Counted from the stretch's first letter, positions 1 through 5,997 are shown. The stretch is 7,778 bases of DNA from Bacillota bacterium (GCA_023435645.1 JAEYRK010000013.1:1-7778), one strand, 5' to 3'. The notes: a model not told the origin generated them from the sequence alone. Numbers and translations are program-made.

Positions 1-23
1 AGCTGACGAAAAGCTCCTTTCAT

Positions 24-52
24 TTGACATTTCACCTGCCCTTCATTATAAT
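24..52 (+). promoter_or_regulatory. Consensus sigma-A promoter of the AraC-family gene
   Basis: TTGACA at 24-29 and TATAAT at 47-52 are both exact consensus hexamers, separated by 17 nt. Transcription should start near position 59, giving a leader of about 30 nt before the ATG at 90. The arm CACCTGCC (33-40) lies in the spacer and has an exact inverted partner at 77-84. Confidence 0.8.
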
Positions 53-89
53 ATTTTGTAAAATATTAACTTGATTGGCAGGTGTTGTT

Positions 90-1004
90 ATGCGCTTTGA
101 TACACTGGGTGTGAATTATTTTCAGGGTTATTTATTCGCGGCATCCGTAACAGAGGATATTACTGTTTTATCGGAACCGGAGGCTGCAGATTATTATAAG
201 GTGATCTTTATCAAGTCGGGGACCTGCCATTTTATGCTGGAGCAGAAGGAGCTGGTGCTGACGGGCTCCTACGCAATCTGTCTGAATGAGCTGGACAGGA
301 TGGAGCTCCTTGGAAAGCAGGGCGCTGAACTTACCATCCTGTTATTTCGGCCTATGGTGATTAATACGGAATTCACCTTCCAGGAGGTGAACCATCCCAG
401 CCCGGCTCTACCACAATCCTCCTACCAGGATCTGTATTATTTGAATCAATTCCGGCATGATGCAGGTCTAAACCTTAAAATATTACCACTTAGGGCAATG
501 GACCTTGAGGTGACAGGCCAGAAGCTGAAGCTGATGAAGGAGCTTCTTAACAAACAGGATACGACCATCTGGCCCTGTCGGAGCCGGTCCTATCTGTATG
601 AGATTCTATTCTGCCTGGTCCGTCAGGAGGAGAGGGATGAACCGGTACGAAGCCTTCAATTTTATCAGGGTCCCTCCAAAATGGCTATGGACGTAATCTA
701 TCATCTCCAGACCTGCTATAACCAGAAAATAACCATTGAGAAACTGGCAGAGGAATTTCATACGAATCGTACTACACTGCTGAGTGATTTTAAAAAGCAT
801 ACCGGTAAATCCATCAATCAATACCTGATCCAGCTCAGGTTGAATATGGCTTCTACGATGCTTCGGGATACGGAGCTTTCGATAGAAGAGATCTGTGACA
901 GGACAGGGTTTCATGATATTAGCTATTTTAGCAAGGCATTTAAAAAAGGGCTTAGCTTGACCCCCTCCGAATACAGAAGAATGAATCAAAAAATCGGTTC
1001 ATAA
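90..1004 (+). CDS. AraC-family transcriptional regulator
   Basis: A 304-residue DNA-binding regulator of the AraC/XylS family, acting in the cytoplasm. The C-terminal 100 residues carry the two helix-turn-helix units: the first at about 214-239 (KLAEEFHTNRTTLLSDFKKH) and the second at about 262-296 (IEEICDRTGFHDISYFSKAF, then the usual FKK-G-TPSEYRR ending). Residues 1-190 resemble a cupin-like sensing domain of beta-strand character, with no recognisable ligand motif, so the effector is unknown. I chose ATG at 90 because AGGTG (80-84) sits 5 nt upstream; a TTG at 75 in the same frame would add five residues but has no ribosome binding site. A subtilisin-family protease gene follows in the same direction with no clear promoter between, so cotranscription and possible control of that gene are inferred. 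The family call is firm; the regulon is not visible. Confidence 0.93.
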   Translation: MRFDTLGVNYFQGYLFAASVTEDITVLSEPEAADYYKVIFIKSGTCHFMLEQKELVLTGSYAICLNELDRMELLGKQGAELTILLFRPMVINTEFTFQEVNHPSPALPQSSYQDLYYLNQFRHDAGLNLKILPLRAMDLEVTGQKLKLMKELLNKQDTTIWPCRSRSYLYEILFCLVRQEERDEPVRSLQFYQGPSKMAMDVIYHLQTCYNQKITIEKLAEEFHTNRTTLLSDFKKHTGKSINQYLIQLRLNMASTMLRDTELSIEEICDRTGFHDISYFSKAFKKGLSLTPSEYRRMNQKIGS

Positions 1005-1020
1005 GGCAAAGTATATTGTA

Positions 1021-1061
1021 AAAGCTCCCCGAATAGGATGATAAAAAAGCGATGGAGCTTT
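1021..1061 (+). promoter_or_regulatory. Hairpin covering the protease ribosome binding site
   Basis: AAAGCTCC (1021-1028) and GGAGCTTT (1054-1061) form a perfect 8-bp inverted repeat with a 25-nt loop. The right arm contains GGAG (1054-1057), the best ribosome binding site for the ATG at 1065, so in RNA the pairing would hide it. No T-run follows, which argues against a terminator. The regulatory role is inferred. Confidence 0.45.
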
Positions 1062-1064
1062 GTG

Positions 1065-2228
1065 ATGGATAAGGAGAATAAGATCCAGTTAATTATACAC
1101 TGCAGCGATTATGAAAATAGACTGGAAACCATTGAAAACCTTGGGCATATAAAATATAAGCTGCCAATGATTGATGCCTATGTGATTGAGATCTATGAGA
1201 GCCAGCTTACTCATGTCAAGGATTTGGAAGGGCTAATCAGCGTGGAGATGGATACCCATATCACGGCTCAGATGAATCGCGTAAGTGATATTATAGAAGC
1301 CCGCTGGGCCCATGAGCGTGGTTACCTCGGTAAGGGAATCGGTGTTGCAATCGTTGATACTGGAATTTGCCTTCACAAGGATTTCGTTGAAGGGAGAAAC
1401 AGGGTAATAGCTTTCAAGGATTTCCTCAATGGCAGGCAAGAGCCCTATGATGATAATGGTCACGGTACTCATGTAGCAGGTATCATCGGGGGAAACGGAT
1501 ATTCCTCCAAGGGGAAGTATACAGGCGTCGCCCCTGAATGTCATTTTATTGTAGTGAAGGTGCTTGACCAGCGGGGGGATGGGAATATCTCCGATGTTCT
1601 GGCAGGATTACAGTGGATCATCGATAATCGCAAGAGATATAATATCAGGATCGTTAATATTAGTGTTGGAACAGCTGCGAAGGAAAGTCTGGATGAGAAT
1701 TCCCTCCTGGTTCAGGGGGTGAATGCTGTATGGGACAGCGGTATCGTTGTTGTCGTTGCAGCAGGAAATAATGGACCCGGACCAATGTCAATCTCAACCC
1801 CGGGCATCAGCAGAAAGGTAATAACGGTGGGGTCCTCGGATGATAATATTGCTGTAGAAGTGTTCGGAACCCGTGCAAAGGATTATTCCGGACGGGGACC
1901 GACACCCTATTGTATCAAGAAGCCGGATATTGTAGCACCGGGTTCGAATATCATATCCTGCAATATCAGCAGATTTCTGAATAAGAACGCAGGGATGAAA
2001 TATCAACAGACTGATAATCCGATGATGTATACAATCAAGAGCGGAACCTCCATGGCAACTCCGGTCGTATCCGGAGCGATTGCACTGCTTTTATCTGCTC
2101 ATCCTGAGATGAATAATCGTGAGGTTAAGCTGATGCTAAGAAACAGTGCGGTCGATTTGGGACAGCACTGGGAGAAACAGGGCTGGGGACAATTGAATGT
2201 ACGCAGGCTGCTGGAGGAACGTTGGTAG
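1065..2228 (+). CDS. Subtilisin-family (S8) serine protease, AprX-like, probably intracellular
   Basis: A peptidase of family S8. Numbered from the ATG at 1065 (387 aa), the catalytic triad is complete: Asp98 in IVDTGI, His133 in NGHGTHVAG and Ser329 in SGTSMATP, with the oxyanion-hole Asn235 in AAGNNGPG. The first 70 or so residues are hydrophilic with no signal peptide or membrane helix, and look like a short I9-type propeptide. The sequence FKDF-N-EPYDDNGHGTHVAG and KVLD-G-G-SD resembles Bacillus AprX, a cytoplasmic protease, so an intracellular role is likely. An in-frame ATG at 1038 would give 396 aa but has only AGG directly abutting it, whereas the ATG at 1065 has GGAG 7 nt upstream. 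It lies 60 nt after the AraC gene, likely in the same transcript. The substrate is unknown. Confidence 0.93.
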   Translation: MDKENKIQLIIHCSDYENRLETIENLGHIKYKLPMIDAYVIEIYESQLTHVKDLEGLISVEMDTHITAQMNRVSDIIEARWAHERGYLGKGIGVAIVDTGICLHKDFVEGRNRVIAFKDFLNGRQEPYDDNGHGTHVAGIIGGNGYSSKGKYTGVAPECHFIVVKVLDQRGDGNISDVLAGLQWIIDNRKRYNIRIVNISVGTAAKESLDENSLLVQGVNAVWDSGIVVVVAAGNNGPGPMSISTPGISRKVITVGSSDDNIAVEVFGTRAKDYSGRGPTPYCIKKPDIVAPGSNIISCNISRFLNKNAGMKYQQTDNPMMYTIKSGTSMATPVVSGAIALLLSAHPEMNNREVKLMLRNSAVDLGQHWEKQGWGQLNVRRLLEERW

Positions 2229-2231
2229 TAG

Positions 2232-2338
2232 AAAGGCACCTATACTTCCTTTATTCAGGATATCATCAGCGAAACCGGCTTGTTCGATTGAACCGGTAGT
2301 CTGTAAACCTGCGTCAGGAGAGGATAGATGCCTTTTTT
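2232..2338. terminator. Compound, probably bidirectional terminator between convergent genes
   Basis: AAAGGCA (2232-2238) pairs with TGCCTTT (2329-2335), continued after one C-A mismatch by CTAT (2240-2243) with ATAG (2324-2327). The right arm runs into TTTTTT (2333-2338), as in an intrinsic terminator for the protease transcript. The 80-nt interior holds smaller helices: TTCCT/AGGAG (2246-2250/2316-2320), ACCG/CGGT enclosing GTTC-GATT-GAAC (2274-2297), and CCTG-CGT-CAGG (2308-2318), though the last competes with the first. On the minus strand the same arms end in TTTCT, so it may also serve the HAAS gene. The pairing is visible; function is inferred. Confidence 0.5.
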
Positions 2339-2368
2339 ATGTTTTTCTTGTTGCAAGATCACAAGATA

Positions 2369-3361
2369 TTATTTCATTGAGTTCTTAAAGGTTTTGTATA
2401 GTATCGTTGCAAGTTCAATCACAAATATGATAATGAGGATAATTACAAAATTCGAAGTAACAGCATCCCAGATGTCTCTGAAGGCTGGTACATTCCTGAA
2501 GATATCTGGAAACGCCTGATTCCAGATTGGATAGCCTGCAAAGATGATGACAGTAAGGAGCAACTCTATCAGACTGCATACTGTATGGACAATCAGATAA
2601 CGGATATTGTAGCTTCGTTCCACCAGACCATAAGCGCTCTTTAGGATGCCTAAGGCAATGCTCACTAAGAATAAAGGAAGGAGCCGTTGTAATACCTCAA
2701 GGTCAAAAATCGGTGTGCTAACCAATTTGCCCTGTTCCATGATAAAGGCACCGAAAAGCTGCGGAGCAGAAACCAACAGAATCATCAGGATGATATGAAA
2801 TATAACCCCTACAATGGATTCACCGAAGGAAATGACCGTATCTGCCTTAGGTACAGGTGGAAGAGAGGAGACCTCCCACTCTGAGGCAAGCTCCTTTGTA
2901 TGGATGCCCCTGCGCTCAAAGATGGCAAATATCACCGTAACATAAGCAAAGGATCCGATTAGGACACTCCACATATTGTTGAACCATTTACCCAGATAAT
3001 GATACCATACCTGTCCTCCGTCCGTCAGAAGCTCAATGACGGATACGACACTCATTGCCAGAAAGACGGTGGGCAGGACAATTTTTAGAATCATCAGGTA
3101 GGTTGGATATATTTCAGGACCGATTAAGTATCTTGTCTTTCCCCGGTAGTTTTCTGCCAGCATGGCAGGATTGCCCAGTTTGGTAAGTACCTGATCAACT
3201 GCTTCCTTTGAGGGGGGCTGTTCCTTGGATATTTCCTCAAGCATATCATAGATCAACCCTCTGATTTCATCTTCAATATCCTTGGACCTTGCCGGAAGGT
3301 TCTTCATTACCTGATAGATATATCGCTCAATCATTTCATCTTCGTAATTCTTTTTATTCAT
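2369..3361 (-). CDS. HAAS/DUF1700-like domain membrane protein, PadR partner
   Basis: A 330-residue integral membrane protein. Residues 1-75 form a charged helical domain (ERYIYQVMKNLPARSKDIEDE, then IRGLIYDMLEE and VLTKLGNPAMLAENYRG) typical of the HAAS/DUF1700 type domain found beside PadR regulators. Six hydrophobic segments follow at about 87-112, 131-148, 184-206, 227-247, 255-277 and 304-322. There is no enzyme motif I recognise. I chose the ATG at 3361 because the ribosome binding site GGAGG inside the end of the padR gene lies 9 nt upstream; two earlier in-frame ATGs abut or nearly abut that site. It overlaps the PadR gene by 8 nt, indicating translational coupling and a joint role. 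The family is thought to act in PadR-linked membrane signalling or stress responses; the ligand and exact job are unknown. Confidence 0.85.
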   Translation of the reverse strand: MNKKNYEDEMIERYIYQVMKNLPARSKDIEDEIRGLIYDMLEEISKEQPPSKEAVDQVLTKLGNPAMLAENYRGKTRYLIGPEIYPTYLMILKIVLPTVFLAMSVVSVIELLTDGGQVWYHYLGKWFNNMWSVLIGSFAYVTVIFAIFERRGIHTKELASEWEVSSLPPVPKADTVISFGESIVGVIFHIILMILLVSAPQLFGAFIMEQGKLVSTPIFDLEVLQRLLPLFLVSIALGILKSAYGLVERSYNIRYLIVHTVCSLIELLLTVIIFAGYPIWNQAFPDIFRNVPAFRDIWDAVTSNFVIILIIIFVIELATILYKTFKNSMK

Positions 3362-3707
3362 GGTCATCATCCTCCTTTTCCATTAATTGATTCATCTCAG
3401 TCACCATATGCTTCCAGTGGGCTTGTAGCTCTTCGTATACCTTCCTGCCCAGCTCAGTTGTAATATAATACTTTCTGGGCTTCGTACCTGAGGTTTCCCA
3501 TTCGCTGTTTAGTAATCCTTGCTTCTCCAGGCGTCTGAGCAGCGGGTATAGGGTATTGGCTTCCACCGGAACTCCGCAATCACTAAGTCTTTGAACCAAG
3601 GAATAACCATATAGGGGGGAGGATAGCTGACTGAGTACACTTAACACGATGGTTCCTCTCCGGAGCTCCAGAATTAATCCGGATATAATATCTTCTTGTT
3701 TGGACAC
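3354..3707 (-). CDS. PadR-family transcriptional regulator
   Basis: A 117-residue winged helix-turn-helix regulator. Diagnostic features are LRRGTIVLSVLSQL at about 15-28, YGYSLVQRL at 33-41, the recognition segment NTLYPLLRRLEKQGLL at 51-66 and the wing PRKYYITTELG at 77-87, followed by a C-terminal helix (about 88-111) for dimerisation. Its size fits the short PadR subfamily. The start is GTG at 3707: the site GGAGGTGATT, read on the minus strand from 3720 to 3711, is an extended match to the 16S anti-Shine-Dalgarno, with GGAGG 8 nt from the GTG. It is the first gene of an operon with the HAAS membrane protein, whose start it overlaps. By analogy with the family it likely represses its own promoter, and a 9-bp palindrome overlaps the -10 box. 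Confidence 0.93.
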   Translation of the reverse strand: MSKQEDIISGLILELRRGTIVLSVLSQLSSPLYGYSLVQRLSDCGVPVEANTLYPLLRRLEKQGLLNSEWETSGTKPRKYYITTELGRKVYEELQAHWKHMVTEMNQLMEKEDDDHE

Positions 3708-3726
3708 CTAAATCACCTCCAGATTC

Positions 3727-3756
3727 ATTATACTGTATGGCACACGCTATTGTCAA
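3727..3756 (-). promoter_or_regulatory. Promoter of the padR-HAAS operon with overlapping palindrome
   Basis: On the minus strand TTGACA (3756-3751) and TATAAT (3732-3727) are exact consensus hexamers, 18 nt apart. The palindrome ATACTGTAT (3730-3738) overlaps the -10 box and is a possible PadR autoregulatory operator; that assignment is inferred. The ribosome binding site lies just downstream at 3720-3711, so the leader is very short. Confidence 0.75.
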
Positions 3757-3766
3757 TATAATAATA

Positions 3767-3865
3767 TAATAAGTTTACCATTATTTTTTTCATATTTCGA
3801 CAGCAAAAAACCGAACTGTTTTCAATGGAGCACTCAATTATTTTGAATTAGTTTAATAAGTTTAC
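3767..3865 (+). repeat. Pair of 12-bp direct repeats upstream of the xylA promoter
   Basis: TAATAAGTTTAC occurs exactly at 3767-3778 and at 3854-3865, 87 bp apart. Each is followed within 2-3 nt by ATTA or TTA. The second copy ends 10 bp before the xylA -35 box and sits inside a wider imperfect dyad, AATTAGT (3846-3852) with ACAAATT (3864-3870). These may be operator half-sites for a xylose or other sugar regulator; no known consensus is matched with confidence. The rest of 3761-3875 is AT-rich with no gene. Confidence 0.4.
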
Positions 3866-3875
3866 AAATTAGTGG

Positions 3876-3904
3876 TTGATATATTTGCCAAAATAAATTA
3901 TAAT
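3876..3904 (+). promoter_or_regulatory. xylA promoter
   Basis: TTGATA (3876-3881) and TATAAT (3899-3904) are 17 nt apart, one base off full consensus. Transcription would start near 3911, leaving about 255 nt of untranslated leader before the xylA ATG at 4167. Confidence 0.7.
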
Positions 3905-3910
3905 GAAATC

Positions 3911-4166
3911 AGGACGAACAATTCTTAATTTTAGGTGTTTTGTCTGGATCTTAAACATAAGAATACCATAATGTAGAATTCCTATCTTAGGCAGCACAGT
4001 AATGAATTATCCTTAATCTTGTGTATAGAAATATCAGAACTGCGAAGGATAATGCTAGCATGTTTCATCTATGTGAAAGCCTATGCCTGAGAAGAACCTG
4101 CCATAGGTATGAATAAGAAACTGAAGTAATCAATGAAATTCAATCATAAAAGGAGGAAAATGATTT
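3911..4166 (+). promoter_or_regulatory. Long, structured 5' leader of xylA
   Basis: No gene of credible length lies here. The predicted leader contains several inverted repeats: ATTCTTA/TAAGAAT (3921-3927/3958-3964), CCTA/TAGG (3981-3991), ATTATCCTT/AAGGATAAT (4006-4014/4045-4053, 9 bp), the palindrome ATGCTAGCAT (4052-4061) and CCTATG/CATAGG (4080-4085/4102-4107). There is no run of T after any of them that would make a classical intrinsic terminator. AGGAGG at 4151-4156 is the xylA ribosome binding site. I do not recognise a known riboswitch or T-box. The extent depends on the predicted start site. Confidence 0.45.
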
Positions 4167-5483
4167 ATGGCTTATTTTAAAGTTGGTAAAATCAATTATG
4201 AAGGACCTCAGAGTAAAAACAACCTGTCCTTCAGATACTACAATCCCGATGAAGTAATTATGGGCAAGCCCATGAAGGAGCACCTGAGATTTGCTATGTC
4301 TTACTGGCACACCCTTACCTATATGGGTAATGACCCCTTTGGTGGCTCAACCATGCACCGTGATTGGGACAATACCGCAGATGCTATGCATAGAGCAAAG
4401 GAAAGAGTACATGCATCCTTCGAACTGATGGAGAAGTTGCAGATTCCCTTCTTCTGCTTCCATGATGCAGATATCGCACCCAGAGGTGCAACCTTAGAGG
4501 AGACCAACAAGAACTTAGATGAGATCGTTGCTGTGATTAAGGAAGAGATGGCACGTACCGGCATCAAGTGCTTATGGGGAACAACAAATGCCTTCAGCGA
4601 TGACAAATTCGTACATGGAGCAGGAACCTCCTGCAACGCAACCGTATTTGCCTATGCAGCAGCACAGATCAAGAAGGCTATGGAAATCACCAAGGATTTA
4701 GGCGGTGTCAACTATGTATTCTGGGGCGGTCGTGAAGGCTATGAGACCTTACTGAATACAGATACTGGTTTAGAGCTGGATAATCTGGCTAGATTATTAC
4801 AGATGGCAGTTGACTATGCGAAGGAGATCGGCTTCACCGGTCAGTTCTTAATCGAGCCTAAGCCGAAGGAACCTACAAAACATCAGTACGATTTTGATAC
4901 AGCAACTGTACTTTCCTTCTTAAGAAAATACAACCTGCAGGATTACTTCAAGATGAACATTGAAGCAAACCATGCAACCTTAGCACAGCACACCTTCCAG
5001 CACGAGCTTAATATGAGCAGAATCAACGGAGTTTTGGGTAGTGTGGATGCTAATACCGGTGATCCGATGCTTGGATGGGATACGGATCAGTTCCCGACCA
5101 ATGTTTATGATACAACCCTTGCTATGTATGAGATTCTGCTGGCAGGCGGCTTAACTAAGGGCGGTCTGAACTTTGACTCCAAGGTTCGTCGTGCTTCCTT
5201 CGAGGATGATGATTTATTCTATGCTTACATCGCAGGTATGGATGCCTTTGCAAGAGGCTTAAAGGTTGCTGCTAAGCTCATGGAGGATAAGGTATTTGAA
5301 AACTTCAAGGATGAGCGTTATGCAAGCTGGAAGAGCGGCATCGGTAAGGATATCATTGACGGTAAGGTGGGCTTCAAGGAATTAGAGGCTTATGCGTTAA
5401 AGAACGGTGCATCACAGAATAGATCCGGCAGACAGGAAATGTTGGAAAGCATCCTGAACCAGTATATCATGGAAACAAAATAA
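4167..5483 (+). CDS. xylA: Xylose isomerase (class II)
   Basis: Converts D-xylose to D-xylulose (EC 5.3.1.5) in the cytoplasm, the first step of the isomerase route into the pentose phosphate pathway. The 438-residue length and the long N-terminal insert fit class II enzymes. All catalytic and metal positions are present: His99 and Asp102 in CFHDADIAP, Glu230 and Lys232 in IEPKPKEPTKHQYD, Glu266 and His269 in NIEANHATLA, Asp294 in SVDAN, Asp305 and Asp307 in GWDTDQFP, and Asp337 in NFDSKVRR, so two divalent metal ions should bind. The ATG at 4167 has AGGAGG 10 nt upstream; the out-of-frame ATG at 4160 is too close to that site. The gene is monocistronic in this window: it has its own promoter, a long leader and a strong terminator, with no xylulokinase or repressor beside it. 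Control by xylose or by carbon source is expected but unproven. Confidence 0.98.
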   Translation: MAYFKVGKINYEGPQSKNNLSFRYYNPDEVIMGKPMKEHLRFAMSYWHTLTYMGNDPFGGSTMHRDWDNTADAMHRAKERVHASFELMEKLQIPFFCFHDADIAPRGATLEETNKNLDEIVAVIKEEMARTGIKCLWGTTNAFSDDKFVHGAGTSCNATVFAYAAAQIKKAMEITKDLGGVNYVFWGGREGYETLLNTDTGLELDNLARLLQMAVDYAKEIGFTGQFLIEPKPKEPTKHQYDFDTATVLSFLRKYNLQDYFKMNIEANHATLAQHTFQHELNMSRINGVLGSVDANTGDPMLGWDTDQFPTNVYDTTLAMYEILLAGGLTKGGLNFDSKVRRASFEDDDLFYAYIAGMDAFARGLKVAAKLMEDKVFENFKDERYASWKSGIGKDIIDGKVGFKELEAYALKNGASQNRSGRQEMLESILNQYIMETK

Positions 5484-5529
5484 TACCGGATGAACCGACG
5501 ATCGGTTGACCCGTCATAACAATAAAATC

Positions 5530-5556
5530 AGCGCCGGAGAAATCCGGCGCTTTTTT
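5530..5556. terminator. Rho-independent terminator of xylA, possibly shared with the ferredoxin gene
   Basis: AGCGCCGGA (5530-5538), a GAAA tetraloop (5539-5542) and TCCGGCGCT (5543-5551) form a perfect 9-bp GC-rich stem followed by a run of T to 5556. The minus-strand reading ends in GATTTTATT, so it could also stop the convergent ferredoxin transcript 46 nt past its stop codon. A second small hairpin, AACCGA-CGA-TCGGTT (5493-5507), precedes it just after xylA. Confidence 0.9.
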
Positions 5557-5597
5557 AGCGACTTTGGCAGCCTAGCTGGCCCTTTGTGCTCTATGTA

Positions 5598-5786
5598 TTA
5601 CTCTACGGTTATTACACTGACAGGACATCCGTCCGCAGCTTCGGTTGCAGAATCCTCTGCACCGGAGGGAACCGGATTCGTATACACCTCTGCCAGCCCT
5701 TCATCATCCATACGAAAAACCTCAGGGCAGGTATCTGCACAGAGTCCGCAGCCGATGCAACCATCACGGTCAATTGAAGCCTTCAT
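5598..5786 (-). CDS. Ferredoxin, single [4Fe-4S] cluster
   Basis: A 62-residue acidic cytoplasmic electron carrier of the monocluster type seen in Thermotoga and clostridia. Cys10, Cys13 and Cys16 in CIGCGLC and Cys54 in DGCPV are the expected ligands of one [4Fe-4S] cluster. Cys20 (DTCP) is also kept; in the Thermotoga protein this residue forms a disulfide with a cysteine in the second half, which is absent here (the region SGAEDSATEAA has none). The protein therefore cannot form that disulfide, and could in principle use Cys20 otherwise. Length is normal. The ATG at 5786 has AGGAGG (5800-5795 on the minus strand) 8 nt upstream. It is transcribed towards xylA and away from a rubredoxin gene. 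The redox partner cannot be told from the sequence. Confidence 0.93.
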   Translation of the reverse strand: MKASIDRDGCIGCGLCADTCPEVFRMDDEGLAEVYTNPVPSGAEDSATEAADGCPVSVITVE

Positions 5787-5855
5787 AGATTATACCTCCT
5801 TTTTTTGTAGCCCGGTGATAATGGCTACTTTTGATATGTTATCATTTACCATTTT

Positions 5856-5883
5856 ATTATATCATATGTATTGATTTTGTTAA
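5856..5883 (-). promoter_or_regulatory. Probable ferredoxin promoter
   Basis: On the minus strand TTAACA (5883-5878) and TATAAT (5861-5856) are spaced by 16 nt. Transcription would begin near 5849, giving a leader of roughly 60 nt before the ATG at 5786. Confidence 0.5.
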
Positions 5884-5899
5884 GTAGGAATTATCACAG

Positions 5900-5943
5900 C
5901 ACAAAACTCTGATTTAAAATCTTGAGCTTTGTCCCGTTTTGTG
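5900..5943. promoter_or_regulatory. 8-bp dyad in the ferredoxin-rubredoxin divergent region
   Basis: CACAAAAC (5900-5907) and GTTTTGTG (5936-5943) are perfect inverted repeats around 28 nt. They lie upstream of both divergent genes, and the loop holds a plausible rubredoxin -35 (TTGAGC, 5922-5927) that pairs with TATACA (5945-5950) at 17-nt spacing. A palindrome ACATATATATGT follows at 5948-5959. These could be binding sites for a shared regulator; no known consensus is matched. Confidence 0.35.
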
Positions 5944-5997
5944 GTATACATATATATGTTAGGTATAGCTAATAATATGATTAAATGGAGGTATGCT

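Noticed and set aside
606..989. Open frame of 127 codons on the minus strand within the AraC-family gene
   Set aside because: It is antisense to a convincing AraC helix-turn-helix domain, has no family resemblance and no ribosome binding site that I can see.
9..1028. AAAAGCTCC occurs at 9-17 and again at 1020-1028, around the AraC gene
   Set aside because: Nine bases is short for a meaningful repeat and no mobile-element features accompany it.
1233..1544. Minus-strand open frame inside the protease gene
   Set aside because: Shadow of the strongly conserved subtilase frame, with no recognisable protein features.
4074..4087. Partial resemblance to a CcpA catabolite-response site (TGAAAGCCTATGCC)
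   Set aside because: Mismatches fall at the central CG and in the right half, so it is no better than chance in a region this size.
4052..4117. Possible leader peptides in the xylA leader (12 codons from 4052 and 18 codons from 4060)
   Set aside because: The nearest AAGGA (4045-4049) is too close to the first start and rather far from the second, and neither peptide has a run of regulatory codons.
4319..4636. Minus-strand open frame inside xylA
   Set aside because: Shadow of the highly conserved xylose isomerase frame.
5506..5874. Plus-strand open frames across the ferredoxin gene
   Set aside because: They run antisense to a clear ferredoxin with its own ribosome binding site, and begin within the xylA terminator region.
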